Under the pieces are notes generated by a model. That model did not search any database. It saw only the letters and a program-made list of their open reading frames with translations, and was not told where the DNA came from. The position numbers were made by a program, and so were the translations under genes. This document shows positions 8,808 to 17,011 of a DNA stretch of 64,000 nt, piece by piece (the stretch's first letter is position 1; each line of letters starts with the position of its first letter). The stretch is from assembly GCA_963835135.1 (NCBI GenBank), contig CAWIEF010000003.1, positions 1,178,001-1,242,000 on the forward strand. Direction: 5' to 3'. This DNA is from JAVVHH01 sp963835135. GTDB lineage: Bacteria; Pseudomonadota; Alphaproteobacteria; Acetobacterales; Acetobacteraceae.

Positions 8808-9167
8808 TCAGTCGATGGAAAAGCTCGTGCCACACCCACAGGAGGACGTCGCGTTGGGATTCTGGATCTTGAAGTAGGCGCCCATCAACTCGTCCGCGTA
8901 ATCGAGTTGCGACCCGGCGAGAAGGTCCATGCTGACCGGGTCGACCAGCACGCGCGCCGGCCCGGCCTGGATGACCAGGTCGTCCGCCTGCGGCACCCCA
9001 TCGAGCTCGAACTTATACTGGAACCCGCTGCACCCGCCCGCCAGCACGGACACGCGCAAGGCGGCATCGCCCTGCGACCCATGCTGTGATTGGGCGATCT
9101 CGGCCACCCGCGCCGCGGCACGGTCGGTCACCGAGAAGGGCGCGGCGGATGTCATGGTCTCGCTCAT
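8808..9167 (-). CDS. erpA: Iron-sulfur cluster insertion protein ErpA
   Basis: A 119-residue A-type carrier that delivers Fe-S clusters to apoproteins. The three conserved cysteines are present: Cys46 in LAGGCSGF and Cys110/Cys112 in the C-terminal SSCGCGTSF. Length and layout are standard. It is divergent from the dGTPase-like gene, with 41 bases between start codons, an arrangement common in alphaproteobacteria. A second in-frame ATG lies four codons in, so the start could shift by that amount. Confidence 0.94.
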   Translation of the reverse strand: MSETMTSAAPFSVTDRAAARVAEIAQSQHGSQGDAALRVSVLAGGCSGFQYKFELDGVPQADDLVIQAGPARVLVDPVSMDLLAGSQLDYADELMGAYFKIQNPNATSSCGCGTSFSID

Positions 9168-9208
9168 GTCCCTTACATAGCGTTTCGGGGGCGCTTATTG
9201 AAGGTCCG

Positions 9209-10361
9209 ATGCCCGATGTCGCCCCCTATGCCGTCCGGGCCGCCACGTCCCGCGGCCGCTTGCATCCCGAGCCGGAGGCAGAGGGCCGGAGCCCGTGGCA
9301 GCGGGACCGTGACCGAATCATCCACAGCTCGGCCTTCCGGGCCCTGCAATACAAGACCCAGGTCTTCGTCAATCACGAGGGCGACTACTACCGCACCCGC
9401 CTGACCCACAGCATCGAGGTGGCGCAGATCGCGCGCTCGGTCGCCCGCGAGTTGCGGCTGGACGAGGACCTCACCGAGGCGCTGTCTCTGGCGCACGATC
9501 TCGGTCACACGCCGTTCGGCCACGCCGGCGAGGACGCGCTGGACTCACGGATGCGGCCGTTCGGCGGGTTCGATCACAACGGCCAGAGCCTGAAGGTCGT
9601 GACGAAGCTCGAGAGCCGCTACGCCGCGTTCGACGGGTTGAACCTGACCTGGGAGACGCTCGAGGGGTTGGCCAAGCACAACGGCCCGCTCGAGGCGCCG
9701 CCGGGCTACATCGCCGACTACGATGCGATCCATCCGCTCGACCTGAGCACCTGGGCCGTCGGGCGAGGCGCAGGTCGCCGCGGTGGCCGACGACGTCGCC
9801 TATCACAGCCACGATCTGGACGATGGGTTGCGGGCCGGGTTGTTCACGACGGCGGATATCGAGCACCTGCCGGTGGTCGGGCCGGCGCTGCGCGAGGCCG
9901 GGCGCGCGAGCTTGGACCTCGCACCCGCGCGGCTGCGCCACGAGACGATCCGCCGGGTGATCAACGAACTCGCGCGCGACCTGATCGAGGAGAGCCGCCG
10001 CCGGATCGCGGCGCTCGGCCCCGCCGATGCGGACCGGATCCGCGGCGCAGCCGGCCCTGTCATCGGCTTCAGCCCGGCGATGGACGACGCCAATCGCGCG
10101 ATCAAGCAGTTCCTGAGCGCGCGCATGTATCGGCACTGGCGGGTGAACCGCATGACCGCCAAGGCCCGGCGGGTGACGGAGGAACTGTTCTCGCTCCTGC
10201 ACGGGGACACGGCGCTGCTGCCGGACGGATGGCGCACGATGGCCGGGCCCGTCTCCGACGTCCGGGCCGCACGGGTGGTGGGCGATTACATCGCGGGAAT
10301 GACGGACCGGTTCGCCCTCGAGGAACACCTGCGGCTCACGGACCCGTTCCGGACGGGCTGA
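9209..10361 (+). pseudogene. dgt: dGTPase-like HD phosphohydrolase with an internal frameshift
   Basis: Together two frames encode a complete deoxyguanosinetriphosphate triphosphohydrolase-like protein of about 384 residues. The N-terminal part (9209 to about 9755) has the HD metal-binding motifs RLTHSIEVAQIARS and LAHDLGHTPFGHAGE. The C-terminal part begins near 9756 (EAQVAAVADDVAYHSHD) and continues to the stop at 10361. The frames join if one G of the GGG at 9753-9755 is removed, restoring TWPSGEAQ, the form seen in homologues. As written, the first frame runs on out of phase with no homology. It is either a true one-base insertion that inactivates the gene or a homopolymer sequencing error; both halves are otherwise well conserved, which favours an error or a very recent mutation. 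Confidence 0.85.
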
Positions 10362-10363
10362 CT

Positions 10364-11320
10364 TTACCCCTTGCCGATCAGGATGCCCGCCGCCAGGACC
10401 AGCGCGCCGCCCAGCATCACCTTGGCCGCCGCGGCGAGCGGCGGGGTCTGCATGTAGCGGTATTGGATATACGCGATCGCCAGGAGCTCGAAGACGACCA
10501 CGACCGCCGCCAGGATCGTCGCGGTCCAGAAATCCGAGATCAGGTACGGCAGCGTATGGCCGATGCCGCCGGCCACCGTCATCAGGCCGCACACGAAGCC
10601 CCGCAACAGCGGAGTGCCGCGTCCGGACAGCTTGCCGTCGTCGGCCAGCGCCTCGGCGAACCCCATCGAGATGCCGGCGCCGACCGAGGCGGCGATGCCG
10701 ACGAGGAACGCGTCGTGGCTGTCCTTGGTCGCGAAGGCGGCGGCAAACACGGGCGCGAGCGTGGAGACCGATCCGTCCATGAGGCCGACCAGGCCCGGCT
10801 GGATGACCTGGAGGATGAACCGCTTGCGCGCGCTCTCGTCCTCTTGGGCGACGGTCTCGCCGGGCAGCCGCTTGGCCGCGATGCTGTCGGCCGCGCGCTG
10901 ATGCTCCATCTCGGCGGTGGCCAGGTCGCCCAGCAGCTTGCGCACGCTGGCGTCCGTCGTCCGGCTAGCTGCCTCGGCATAGAACCGGCTGGCGTCGACC
11001 TCCATCTGGCGGGCATGGCGGCGCATCGCGTCGATGCCCTGCTGGCGGACCTGCCACACCGACTTGCGCTCGACGGCGCCCCGCACGTCCTGCCGGCGCA
11101 CGAGCGGGATATGATTGCCGAACCGTGCGATGTAGGAGTCGATCAACATCCGGCGGTGATCGCTCTCCTCCTCCGCCATGTCGTCGAACACCCGGGCGCT
11201 GTCGGGATAGTCCTCGCGCAGGCTCTCGGCGAAGTCGGAGTAGATACGCCCGTCCTCCTCTTCGGAGCTGATCGCCAGGGCAAGGATTTCGCGTTCGGAA
11301 AGGCTCGTGAAGGGTCGCAT
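10364..11320 (-). CDS. mbfA: Membrane-bound ferritin MbfA (ferritin-like plus VIT1 domain)
   Basis: A 318-residue protein with an N-terminal ferritin-like helical domain (about 1-165) and a C-terminal VIT1/CCC1-type membrane domain (about 170-318). The ferritin part holds acidic metal-binding motifs SSEEEDGRIY, MAEEESDHRRM and AEMEHQRA; the membrane part has GLMDGSVSTLAPVFAAA and SMGFAEAL. In rhizobia MbfA exports iron and protects against iron and peroxide stress under Irr control. The ATG at 11320 matches the family N-terminus, although the frame stays open upstream. A 6-bp inverted repeat lies 56 bases upstream. The 3' end is two bases from the dGTPase stop (convergent). Confidence 0.9.
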   Translation of the reverse strand: MRPFTSLSEREILALAISSEEEDGRIYSDFAESLREDYPDSARVFDDMAEEESDHRRMLIDSYIARFGNHIPLVRRQDVRGAVERKSVWQVRQQGIDAMRRHARQMEVDASRFYAEAASRTTDASVRKLLGDLATAEMEHQRAADSIAAKRLPGETVAQEDESARKRFILQVIQPGLVGLMDGSVSTLAPVFAAAFATKDSHDAFLVGIAASVGAGISMGFAEALADDGKLSGRGTPLLRGFVCGLMTVAGGIGHTLPYLISDFWTATILAAVVVVFELLAIAYIQYRYMQTPPLAAAAKVMLGGALVLAAGILIGKG

Positions 11321-11375
11321 GGGGCGAAATGTGTGGATGCCCCCCGGATCGGTCAAGCCTTTGTTGTTGAGAATG

Positions 11376-11391
11376 CCTTGCGATTGCAAGG
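11376..11391. promoter_or_regulatory. Inverted repeat between tam and mbfA
   Basis: CCTTGC and GCAAGG form a perfect 6-bp inverted repeat around GATT. It lies between the tam stop (11403) and the mbfA start (11320), just beside a TTGAGAATG word. It could be an operator for iron control of mbfA or simply a weak hairpin after tam. It does not clearly match an Irr box. Confidence 0.3.
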
Positions 11392-11402
11392 TGTTACGTG
11401 GT

Positions 11403-12152
11403 TCAGCGTGTCGCAACCAGGAACAGCCGCGGGAACGGAAGCAGGATGGTCCCATCCGCCTGGGCGAGGTAAGCCGCCGCGATTCCAGCGCGGTAGCGCG
11501 CCAGGAAGTCGGCCCGGCCGGCCTCGTCGAGCGCCTGCAGGAACGGGCGCAGCCCGCTGCCTCTGAACCATTCGACGATCGCGTCCGCACCCTCAAGCAC
11601 GTGGAAATAGGTCGTCCGCCAGATGTCGACCCGGCTGCACACGGCTTTGAGGAGCCCATAATAGGTGCCCGCGCTTTCCATGCCGCCGCGCTGGCCCCCT
11701 GCGCGCCCGAGCAGCGCCGGGCCGGCCACCTCGCGCATCACCTGGTAGGCGGGCTCCTCCAGGTTGTCCGGCATCTGGATGGCCAGCGTGCCGCCCGGGG
11801 TCAGCCGGGTCACCAGCCGGGGCAGCAGCGTGGCATGGTCGGGCAGCCAGTGCAGCGCCGCGTTGGAGAGGATCACGTCCGCCCGGCCCTGCCACTGCGC
11901 GATGTCCGCCACCTCGAACTGCAGCCGCGGCAGGCGCTGGCGGGCCGCGGCGATCATGTCGGCGGAACTGTCGAGCCCGGCGATCGCCGCGTCCGGGTAC
12001 CGGGCCGCCAGGACCTCGGTCGAGTTGCCGGGGCCGCAGCCTAGGTCCATCGCGGTCGCGGGCGCCGGGTTCGGGATGGCGGCCACGAGGTCGCGGACGG
12101 GCCGGGTGCGGTCCTCCTCGAACCGGGTGTAGTGCTCCGGCGACCACGTCAT
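11403..12152 (-). CDS. tam: Trans-aconitate 2-methyltransferase
   Basis: A 249-residue class I SAM-dependent methyltransferase that methylates trans-aconitate, an inhibitory by-product of the TCA-cycle intermediate cis-aconitate. The start MTWSPEHYTRFEEDRTRP is characteristic of Tam. The SAM-binding glycine motif is MDLGCGPGNST (about 35-45), followed by GLDSS and the post-motif SNAALHWLPDH. Length matches the family. It begins three bases after the radical SAM gene stop, so the two are probably co-transcribed. Confidence 0.9.
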   Translation of the reverse strand: MTWSPEHYTRFEEDRTRPVRDLVAAIPNPAPATAMDLGCGPGNSTEVLAARYPDAAIAGLDSSADMIAAARQRLPRLQFEVADIAQWQGRADVILSNAALHWLPDHATLLPRLVTRLTPGGTLAIQMPDNLEEPAYQVMREVAGPALLGRAGGQRGGMESAGTYYGLLKAVCSRVDIWRTTYFHVLEGADAIVEWFRGSGLRPFLQALDEAGRADFLARYRAGIAAAYLAQADGTILLPFPRLFLVATR

Positions 12153-12155
12153 CGC

Positions 12156-13934
12156 CTATGCCCGGGCGGCGGCCTTCATCGCGTCCCGCTTGATCTTCGC
12201 GGTGGCCGTCCGCGCGGCCTCGTTGACGGTGAACATCTCGAGCACGTCCATGTCGTCGTCGCGAACCGGCGTCAGCGCCTCGTCCATATACTGGCGGGCG
12301 TTCGGGTCACGCTTGAGCCTGCGGCGCAACCGCGACAGACGCAGGACCATGCCGGCCAAGCGGGCATGCTTGCTGACCACCGCCCACGCCTCGCGCGGGT
12401 AGAACACGAGCGGGCTCTCGATCGGCAGGCCGGGGCGCCGGTCGACCCGCACCTTCCGCCGCAGATACCCGGCCTGCAGCGGATGGACCTTCTCGATGAA
12501 CACCGCACCCCAGAACCACACCAGGAACAGCATCATCTTCCCGGGGCTGATCCGCGTGGCCATCGCGCGGCGCAAGATCGTCTCCATGTGCGCGGGCGTG
12601 TAGTAGCGCTCCCAGGCAAGCTGGTACGTCTGCTCCCACTCCGCTTTCGACATTTTGGGATGCGCGGCGCACGCGTGCTCCAGGTCGTACTTGTTCATGT
12701 CCGGCTCCATCTCCGTCCCGGCCATGAACAGCGTCTTGTGGTCTTCCGAGCCGGGCAGCGGCGTCAGGAAGAAGAACTCGAGCAGGTCGAGCGGCAACTC
12801 GCGCTTGATGATGTCGATGTCGCGCAGCACCGAGGCCTGGGTGTCGCCCGGGAACCCGATAATGTAGCCGGCATAGGTGAAGCAGCCGACCGCCTTCCAG
12901 TCGAGCAACATCTGCCGGTACTCGCTGATCCGGTTCTGCTTCTTCTTGGCCGCGATCAGGTTTTCGGGGTTGATGTTCTCCAACCCGATGAACACCCGCC
13001 GCACGCCAGCCCGCGCCGCCTTGGTGACGAAGTTCGGGATCTTGTGACAGAGCGTGTCGACCTGGATGATGAAGCTGAAATACAGCGTCTCCGCCTCCCG
13101 CATCGCGATCAGGCGGTCGAAGATCTGCTCCCAATTGCGGTTGCGCGCGAAATTGTCGTCGGTGATGAAGAACCGGCACACGCCCTGCGCCAGGTTGCGC
13201 CGGATCAGGTCCTCGATGTCGTCCGCCGTCCGATAGCGTGACTTGCGCCCCTGCACGTTGATGATGGTGCAGAACGAGCACTGGAACGGGCAGCCTCGCC
13301 CGGCATCGAAGCTGCTCACGCCCCCCGCCGTCCGCGCGATCCGCTCCGAGCCGAGGATCGGCGCCGGTTGCCCCTCGAGCCCCGGCAGGTCGTCCATGTA
13401 GTTGTAGATCGGCTTCAGCGACCCGGCCGCCGCGTCCAACAACACCTCGTCCAGTCGCCCCTCCGCCTCGCCCGCATAGAGGCTGATGCCGAGATCGAGC
13501 GCCTCCTGCAGGTCGGGCTGGATGCCCGGCAGCATCGACATGCAGCCCGACACGTGGAATCCGCCGATCACCACCGCGATGCCCTCGGCGCGCAGCCGCC
13601 GGGCAATGTCCATCGCGCGCGGGAACTGGTTCGATTGCACCCCGACCAGGCCAACCATGCCCAGCCCGCCCCCTGCCTTGATCGCGGCCGCGATCCGCTC
13701 GGGCCGGATCCGGTCGTTGGTCTCGTCCGCCTCGATGATGTCGATGTCCGTGTCCGCGCCGAGCACCTGCCGCTCGCGGCAATCGGCCGCCAGGCCGTAG
13801 AGCGCGGCTAGCGTATTGGACGGGATGGCCGACCGGGCCCATTGGATGACGTAGCCGTCGTCGTCGTAATGCGACGGCTTGATCAGGTGGAGCTGGAACC
13901 GGCGGCGAGTCCCGGAAATCGACGATCTCATCAT
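12156..13934 (-). CDS. B12-binding domain radical SAM protein
   Basis: A 592-residue protein with an N-terminal cobalamin-binding-like domain (about 1-170) and a radical SAM core (about 205-440). The Fe4S4 cysteines are Cys215, Cys219 and Cys222 in RGCPFQCSFC. The segment GVQSNQFPRAMDIARRL followed by VVIGGFHVSG is typical of the B12-binding half of this class. The C-terminal 150 residues are basic and include a hydrophobic stretch (MMLFLVWFWGAVF), so membrane association is possible. Members methylate or rearrange unactivated carbons of lipids and other metabolites; the substrate cannot be inferred here. It lies between a binding-protein gene and tam on the same strand. Confidence 0.83.
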   Translation of the reverse strand: MMRSSISGTRRRFQLHLIKPSHYDDDGYVIQWARSAIPSNTLAALYGLAADCRERQVLGADTDIDIIEADETNDRIRPERIAAAIKAGGGLGMVGLVGVQSNQFPRAMDIARRLRAEGIAVVIGGFHVSGCMSMLPGIQPDLQEALDLGISLYAGEAEGRLDEVLLDAAAGSLKPIYNYMDDLPGLEGQPAPILGSERIARTAGGVSSFDAGRGCPFQCSFCTIINVQGRKSRYRTADDIEDLIRRNLAQGVCRFFITDDNFARNRNWEQIFDRLIAMREAETLYFSFIIQVDTLCHKIPNFVTKAARAGVRRVFIGLENINPENLIAAKKKQNRISEYRQMLLDWKAVGCFTYAGYIIGFPGDTQASVLRDIDIIKRELPLDLLEFFFLTPLPGSEDHKTLFMAGTEMEPDMNKYDLEHACAAHPKMSKAEWEQTYQLAWERYYTPAHMETILRRAMATRISPGKMMLFLVWFWGAVFIEKVHPLQAGYLRRKVRVDRRPGLPIESPLVFYPREAWAVVSKHARLAGMVLRLSRLRRRLKRDPNARQYMDEALTPVRDDDMDVLEMFTVNEAARTATAKIKRDAMKAAARA

Positions 13935-13970
13935 GACGTCCTACGGCATCGGCCGCAGCTCTCGCAACGA

Positions 13971-15524
13971 TTATGCTGCGGCCGGCTTGGCTTGGTCCAG
14001 ATCGGCCATCCAACCCGCGGCGGTCAGCGGGAAGCGCGCAACCGTGTTGCGGATCGCCACCTGGTAAGTCGGCTGGAACAGGGGAATGAGCGTCGCCTGC
14101 TCGACCATGGCCGACTGGAAATCCGCCCACAGCGCCTCCGCGCGGGCTGGGTCGGCAGCGCCGGCCGCGTCCGCGATCAGCGGCGGGATCGGATTGGGCG
14201 CCGTCCACCCGAGGCGCGCGCCGACCCGGTCGACGCTCGCCTCGGCCCAGACGCGGTCCTCGATCACCGGCGGATGCCAGAACGCCAGCACCGCCTGCGC
14301 CTTGCCGCCGAGATAGCGGTCGCGCAGCGTCAGCGGGCTGACCATGCTCAGCGTCAGCTTGATTCCGACGCGGCCGAGGTCGGTCTGCAGCTTGCGCGCC
14401 AGCGCGTGGTAGGTGATGCCGGCGATCGCGTCGTCGCCGTAGCTCAACTCGAGCTCGAACCCGTCGGCGGCGCCGGCCTGGCGCAGCAGCGCCCGCGCCC
14501 GGTCGACGTCCTGATGATGGCCCAGCCTGGCCGCGACCGTCTCGGTCGAGCCGGGCACGCCGATCGGCAGGAAATGCGCCGGGCGGACCGCGTTGCCGCC
14601 GACCAGCCGGCCGAGCAGGTCCTCGTAGTCGATCGCGGCGCCGATCGCCTGCCGCACCTCCGTGATGGCCAGCCATCGGCTCAGCGCGGGGTTGGCCGTC
14701 AGCGCGAGATAGACGAAATCCAGGCTGCGGACGCTGTCGACGCGGATGGCGCGGTCGGATTGCAAGGCGGCGAGTTGCTCGGGGATCAGGTTGAACGCGA
14801 CGTCGATGTCGCCCTTCTGGATCGCCCGCAGCTGGGCCAGCGGGTGCGGCATGTGCGCGATCGTGATGCGGCCGAACCCGGCCGGCCCCCGCCAGGCATG
14901 CGGGCTGGCGACCAACTGGATCGATTGCCGGCGCGACCATCCGGCCAGCACATACGCCCCGCTGCCGGCCGAGTGCTGGTTGATCCACTCGGTCGTGTTG
15001 ACGCTCTGCGCCTCGATGGCGGCCCGCTCGAGGATGCCGAACTGCGGCGAGGCCAGCGTCGACAGCAGCCCCTCGTCGGGCCGGCGCAGGTGGAGGTCGA
15101 TCGTGTCGGGGCCGCTGACGGCGACCGCCATGATGTTGGTCACGAACTGTCCCGCGCCGTCCGCGGCCGCCCGGGCGCGCTCGAGGCTGAAGCGGCAATC
15201 ATCGGGCGTCACTGTCCTGCCGCTGTGGAACGTGGCGGCCGGGTCGAGCGTGAAGCGCCAGCCGCCGCCCTCGGGCAGCTTCTCCCACCGCGTGGCCAGC
15301 CGCGGATCGACGGCGTCGTAATGCCCCGGGCGCATCGTGACCAGCGTGTCGTACACCGCCGCCAGAGTGAGCGGGCTCGTGTAGCTGGCCAGCCGGGCCG
15401 GGTCGAACGTGACGGTGTCGGCGATGTCGAGGCCGACCGTCAGTGTCTCGCGCCTGGATTGCGCCCGCGCTGCGCCCGGCAGGGCGGCGGCGATCAGGCC
15501 GAGCTGTCGACGCGTGAGTTTCAG
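13971..15524 (-). CDS. ABC transporter substrate-binding protein, family 5 (peptide/nickel type)
   Basis: A 517-residue periplasmic solute-binding protein of the DppA/OppA class. It reads LTVGLDIADTVTFDPARLASYTSPLTLAAVYDTLV near the N-terminus in pieces typical of the family, with FHSGRTVTPDDCRFSLERA further on. The N-terminus TRRQLGLIAAALPGAARAQ holds a twin-arginine and cleavage site. The likely start is a CTG at 15524, six bases after a perfect GGAGG; it gives the usual MKLTRRQ beginning. The alternative GTG at 15551 has no ribosome site. No permease or ATPase genes of the dpp type flank it, so it is an orphan receptor. A 36-base gap separates it from the radical SAM gene. Confidence 0.85.
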   Translation of the reverse strand: MKLTRRQLGLIAAALPGAARAQSRRETLTVGLDIADTVTFDPARLASYTSPLTLAAVYDTLVTMRPGHYDAVDPRLATRWEKLPEGGGWRFTLDPAATFHSGRTVTPDDCRFSLERARAAADGAGQFVTNIMAVAVSGPDTIDLHLRRPDEGLLSTLASPQFGILERAAIEAQSVNTTEWINQHSAGSGAYVLAGWSRRQSIQLVASPHAWRGPAGFGRITIAHMPHPLAQLRAIQKGDIDVAFNLIPEQLAALQSDRAIRVDSVRSLDFVYLALTANPALSRWLAITEVRQAIGAAIDYEDLLGRLVGGNAVRPAHFLPIGVPGSTETVAARLGHHQDVDRARALLRQAGAADGFELELSYGDDAIAGITYHALARKLQTDLGRVGIKLTLSMVSPLTLRDRYLGGKAQAVLAFWHPPVIEDRVWAEASVDRVGARLGWTAPNPIPPLIADAAGAADPARAEALWADFQSAMVEQATLIPLFQPTYQVAIRNTVARFPLTAAGWMADLDQAKPAAA

Positions 15525-15628
15525 GGTCTGCCTCCGCAGGTTGTGCTGCACACTAACAGCGTTGCGCGCCGGCGCTACCCGGGTGCAGCCGCTTACGCTG
15601 CGGGACAAAGCGCGCTAGAACGCCGCCC

Positions 15629-16213
15629 ATGTTCGACTTCGCATGGTCCGAGATTGCGCTGATCGGGATCGTGGCGCTGGTCGCGATCGGGCCGAAGGAC
15701 CTGCCCGTCGCCATCAAGGCAGTCGCGCAGATGGTCAAGAAGGCGCGCAAGATGGCGGGCGAGTTCCAGACCCACGTGGACGAGATGGTGCGGGAAGCGA
15801 ACCTCAACGAGGTGCGCGACAGCTTCAACGACATCCGCCGCATGGACATCAAGGGCAAGATCCTCAGCGCCGTCGACGACGACGGCAGCATCCGCAAAAC
15901 GCTGTCCGAGCCCGTAACCAATTTCGCCCCCCCGCCCCCGCCGGTCCCGGTCCACGATGCGGCGCCGCCCGCGGTGCACGGCGCCGCCGACGCGGTCTCC
16001 GCCAGCGTCACGTCCGAGCCGGCCGTGACGTCCCTCCCCGAACTCCAAGTGGCCGAGCGGCCGGTGGCGGTGGAGCCGGCGCCGGCCTTCGTGCCGCCGC
16101 GCTATGCGCCGGCCCAGGCCCCGCATGCCGCACCCGTGCCGCCCGCGTTCATCCCGCCCGCCTTCATCCCGTCCGCCCTCGTGCCCGCGTCGGCGAGCCC
16201 TCCCCCACTTTAG
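15629..16213 (+). CDS. tatB: Sec-independent protein translocase TatB
   Basis: A 194-residue TatB, a component of the twin-arginine receptor complex. It begins MFDFAWSEIALIGIVALV, with one membrane helix and the conserved GPKDLP hinge, followed by an amphipathic helix and a charged coiled region. The C-terminal 90 residues are a low-complexity proline/alanine tail typical of alphaproteobacterial TatB. The stop TAG directly abuts the tatC ATG. No tatA gene precedes it; the upstream neighbour is a divergent binding-protein gene, so tatA must be elsewhere. Several binding proteins in this window carry RR motifs that would use this machinery. Confidence 0.93.
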   Translation: MFDFAWSEIALIGIVALVAIGPKDLPVAIKAVAQMVKKARKMAGEFQTHVDEMVREANLNEVRDSFNDIRRMDIKGKILSAVDDDGSIRKTLSEPVTNFAPPPPPVPVHDAAPPAVHGAADAVSASVTSEPAVTSLPELQVAERPVAVEPAPAFVPPRYAPAQAPHAAPVPPAFIPPAFIPSALVPASASPPPL

Positions 16214-17008
16214 ATGGTAGCGAAGACCCTGGCCGACCGCGAAGACGACCCCATCGACGACAAGCCGATGCCGCTGCTCGAGCACCTGGTCGAGTTGCGA
16301 AAGCGGCTGCTTTGGTCCTCGGTCGCGTTCTTCCTGTGCTTCGGCGCGTGCTACTACTTCAGCCGCGACATCTACTCGTTCCTGGTGCAGCCGCTCGCCC
16401 ACATCCTCGAGCAGCGCGGCGCCAACCGGCGCATGATCTACACGCAGCTCTACGAGGCGTTCTTCACCTATTTGCGGGTGGCGTTCTTCGGCGCGGCGTT
16501 CATCTCGTTCCCGGTGGTGGCCAGCCAGGTCTACCTGTTCGTCGCACCCGGCCTGTACCGCAGCGAGAAGCGGGCGATCGTGCCGTTCCTGCTCGCCACC
16601 CCGGTCTTGTTCGTGCTCGGGGCGGCGCTGGCCTACTACTTCATCTTCCCGGCCGCTTGGACCTTCTTTCTCAGCTTCGAGACGCCGACCGGTGCGGGCG
16701 GCTTGCCGATCGAGCTGGAGGCCAAGGTCTCGGAATATCTGAGCCTGGTGATGAAGCTGATCTTCGCGTTCGGGGTCGCGTTCCAGTTGCCGGTGCTGTT
16801 GAGCCTGCTGGCCAAAGTGGGGATCGTCTCGTCGGCCGGGCTGAAGAAGTACCGGCGCTACGCCTATGTCGGCATGTTCATCATCGCCGCCATCATTACC
16901 CCGCCGGACGTCATCACCCAGACCGGGTTGGCCGTTCCGCTGATCCTTTTGTACGAGATTTCCATTCAGTGCGCCCGCGTGCTGGAGCCCAAGCCGGTCG
17001 AGATCTGA
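16214..17008 (+). CDS. tatC: Sec-independent protein translocase TatC
   Basis: A 264-residue, six-helix TatC that recognises twin-arginine signal peptides. Family landmarks are MPLLEHLVELRKRL at the N-terminus (cytoplasmic signal-peptide contact), the YEAFFTYLRVAFF segment, FVAPGLYRSEKR, and the C-terminal VGMFIIAAIITPPD. It starts immediately after the tatB stop and ends three bases before serS, so tatB-tatC-serS form one unit, the common alphaproteobacterial order. Confidence 0.95.
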   Translation: MVAKTLADREDDPIDDKPMPLLEHLVELRKRLLWSSVAFFLCFGACYYFSRDIYSFLVQPLAHILEQRGANRRMIYTQLYEAFFTYLRVAFFGAAFISFPVVASQVYLFVAPGLYRSEKRAIVPFLLATPVLFVLGAALAYYFIFPAAWTFFLSFETPTGAGGLPIELEAKVSEYLSLVMKLIFAFGVAFQLPVLLSLLAKVGIVSSAGLKKYRRYAYVGMFIIAAIITPPDVITQTGLAVPLILLYEISIQCARVLEPKPVEI

Positions 17009-17011
17009 GCC

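Noticed and set aside
12307..15198. A 963-codon open frame on the minus strand, in another phase from the annotated genes
   Set aside because: It crosses two well-supported genes out of phase and has the Arg/Gly/Ala-rich composition typical of shadow frames in GC-rich DNA; no family motif is visible.
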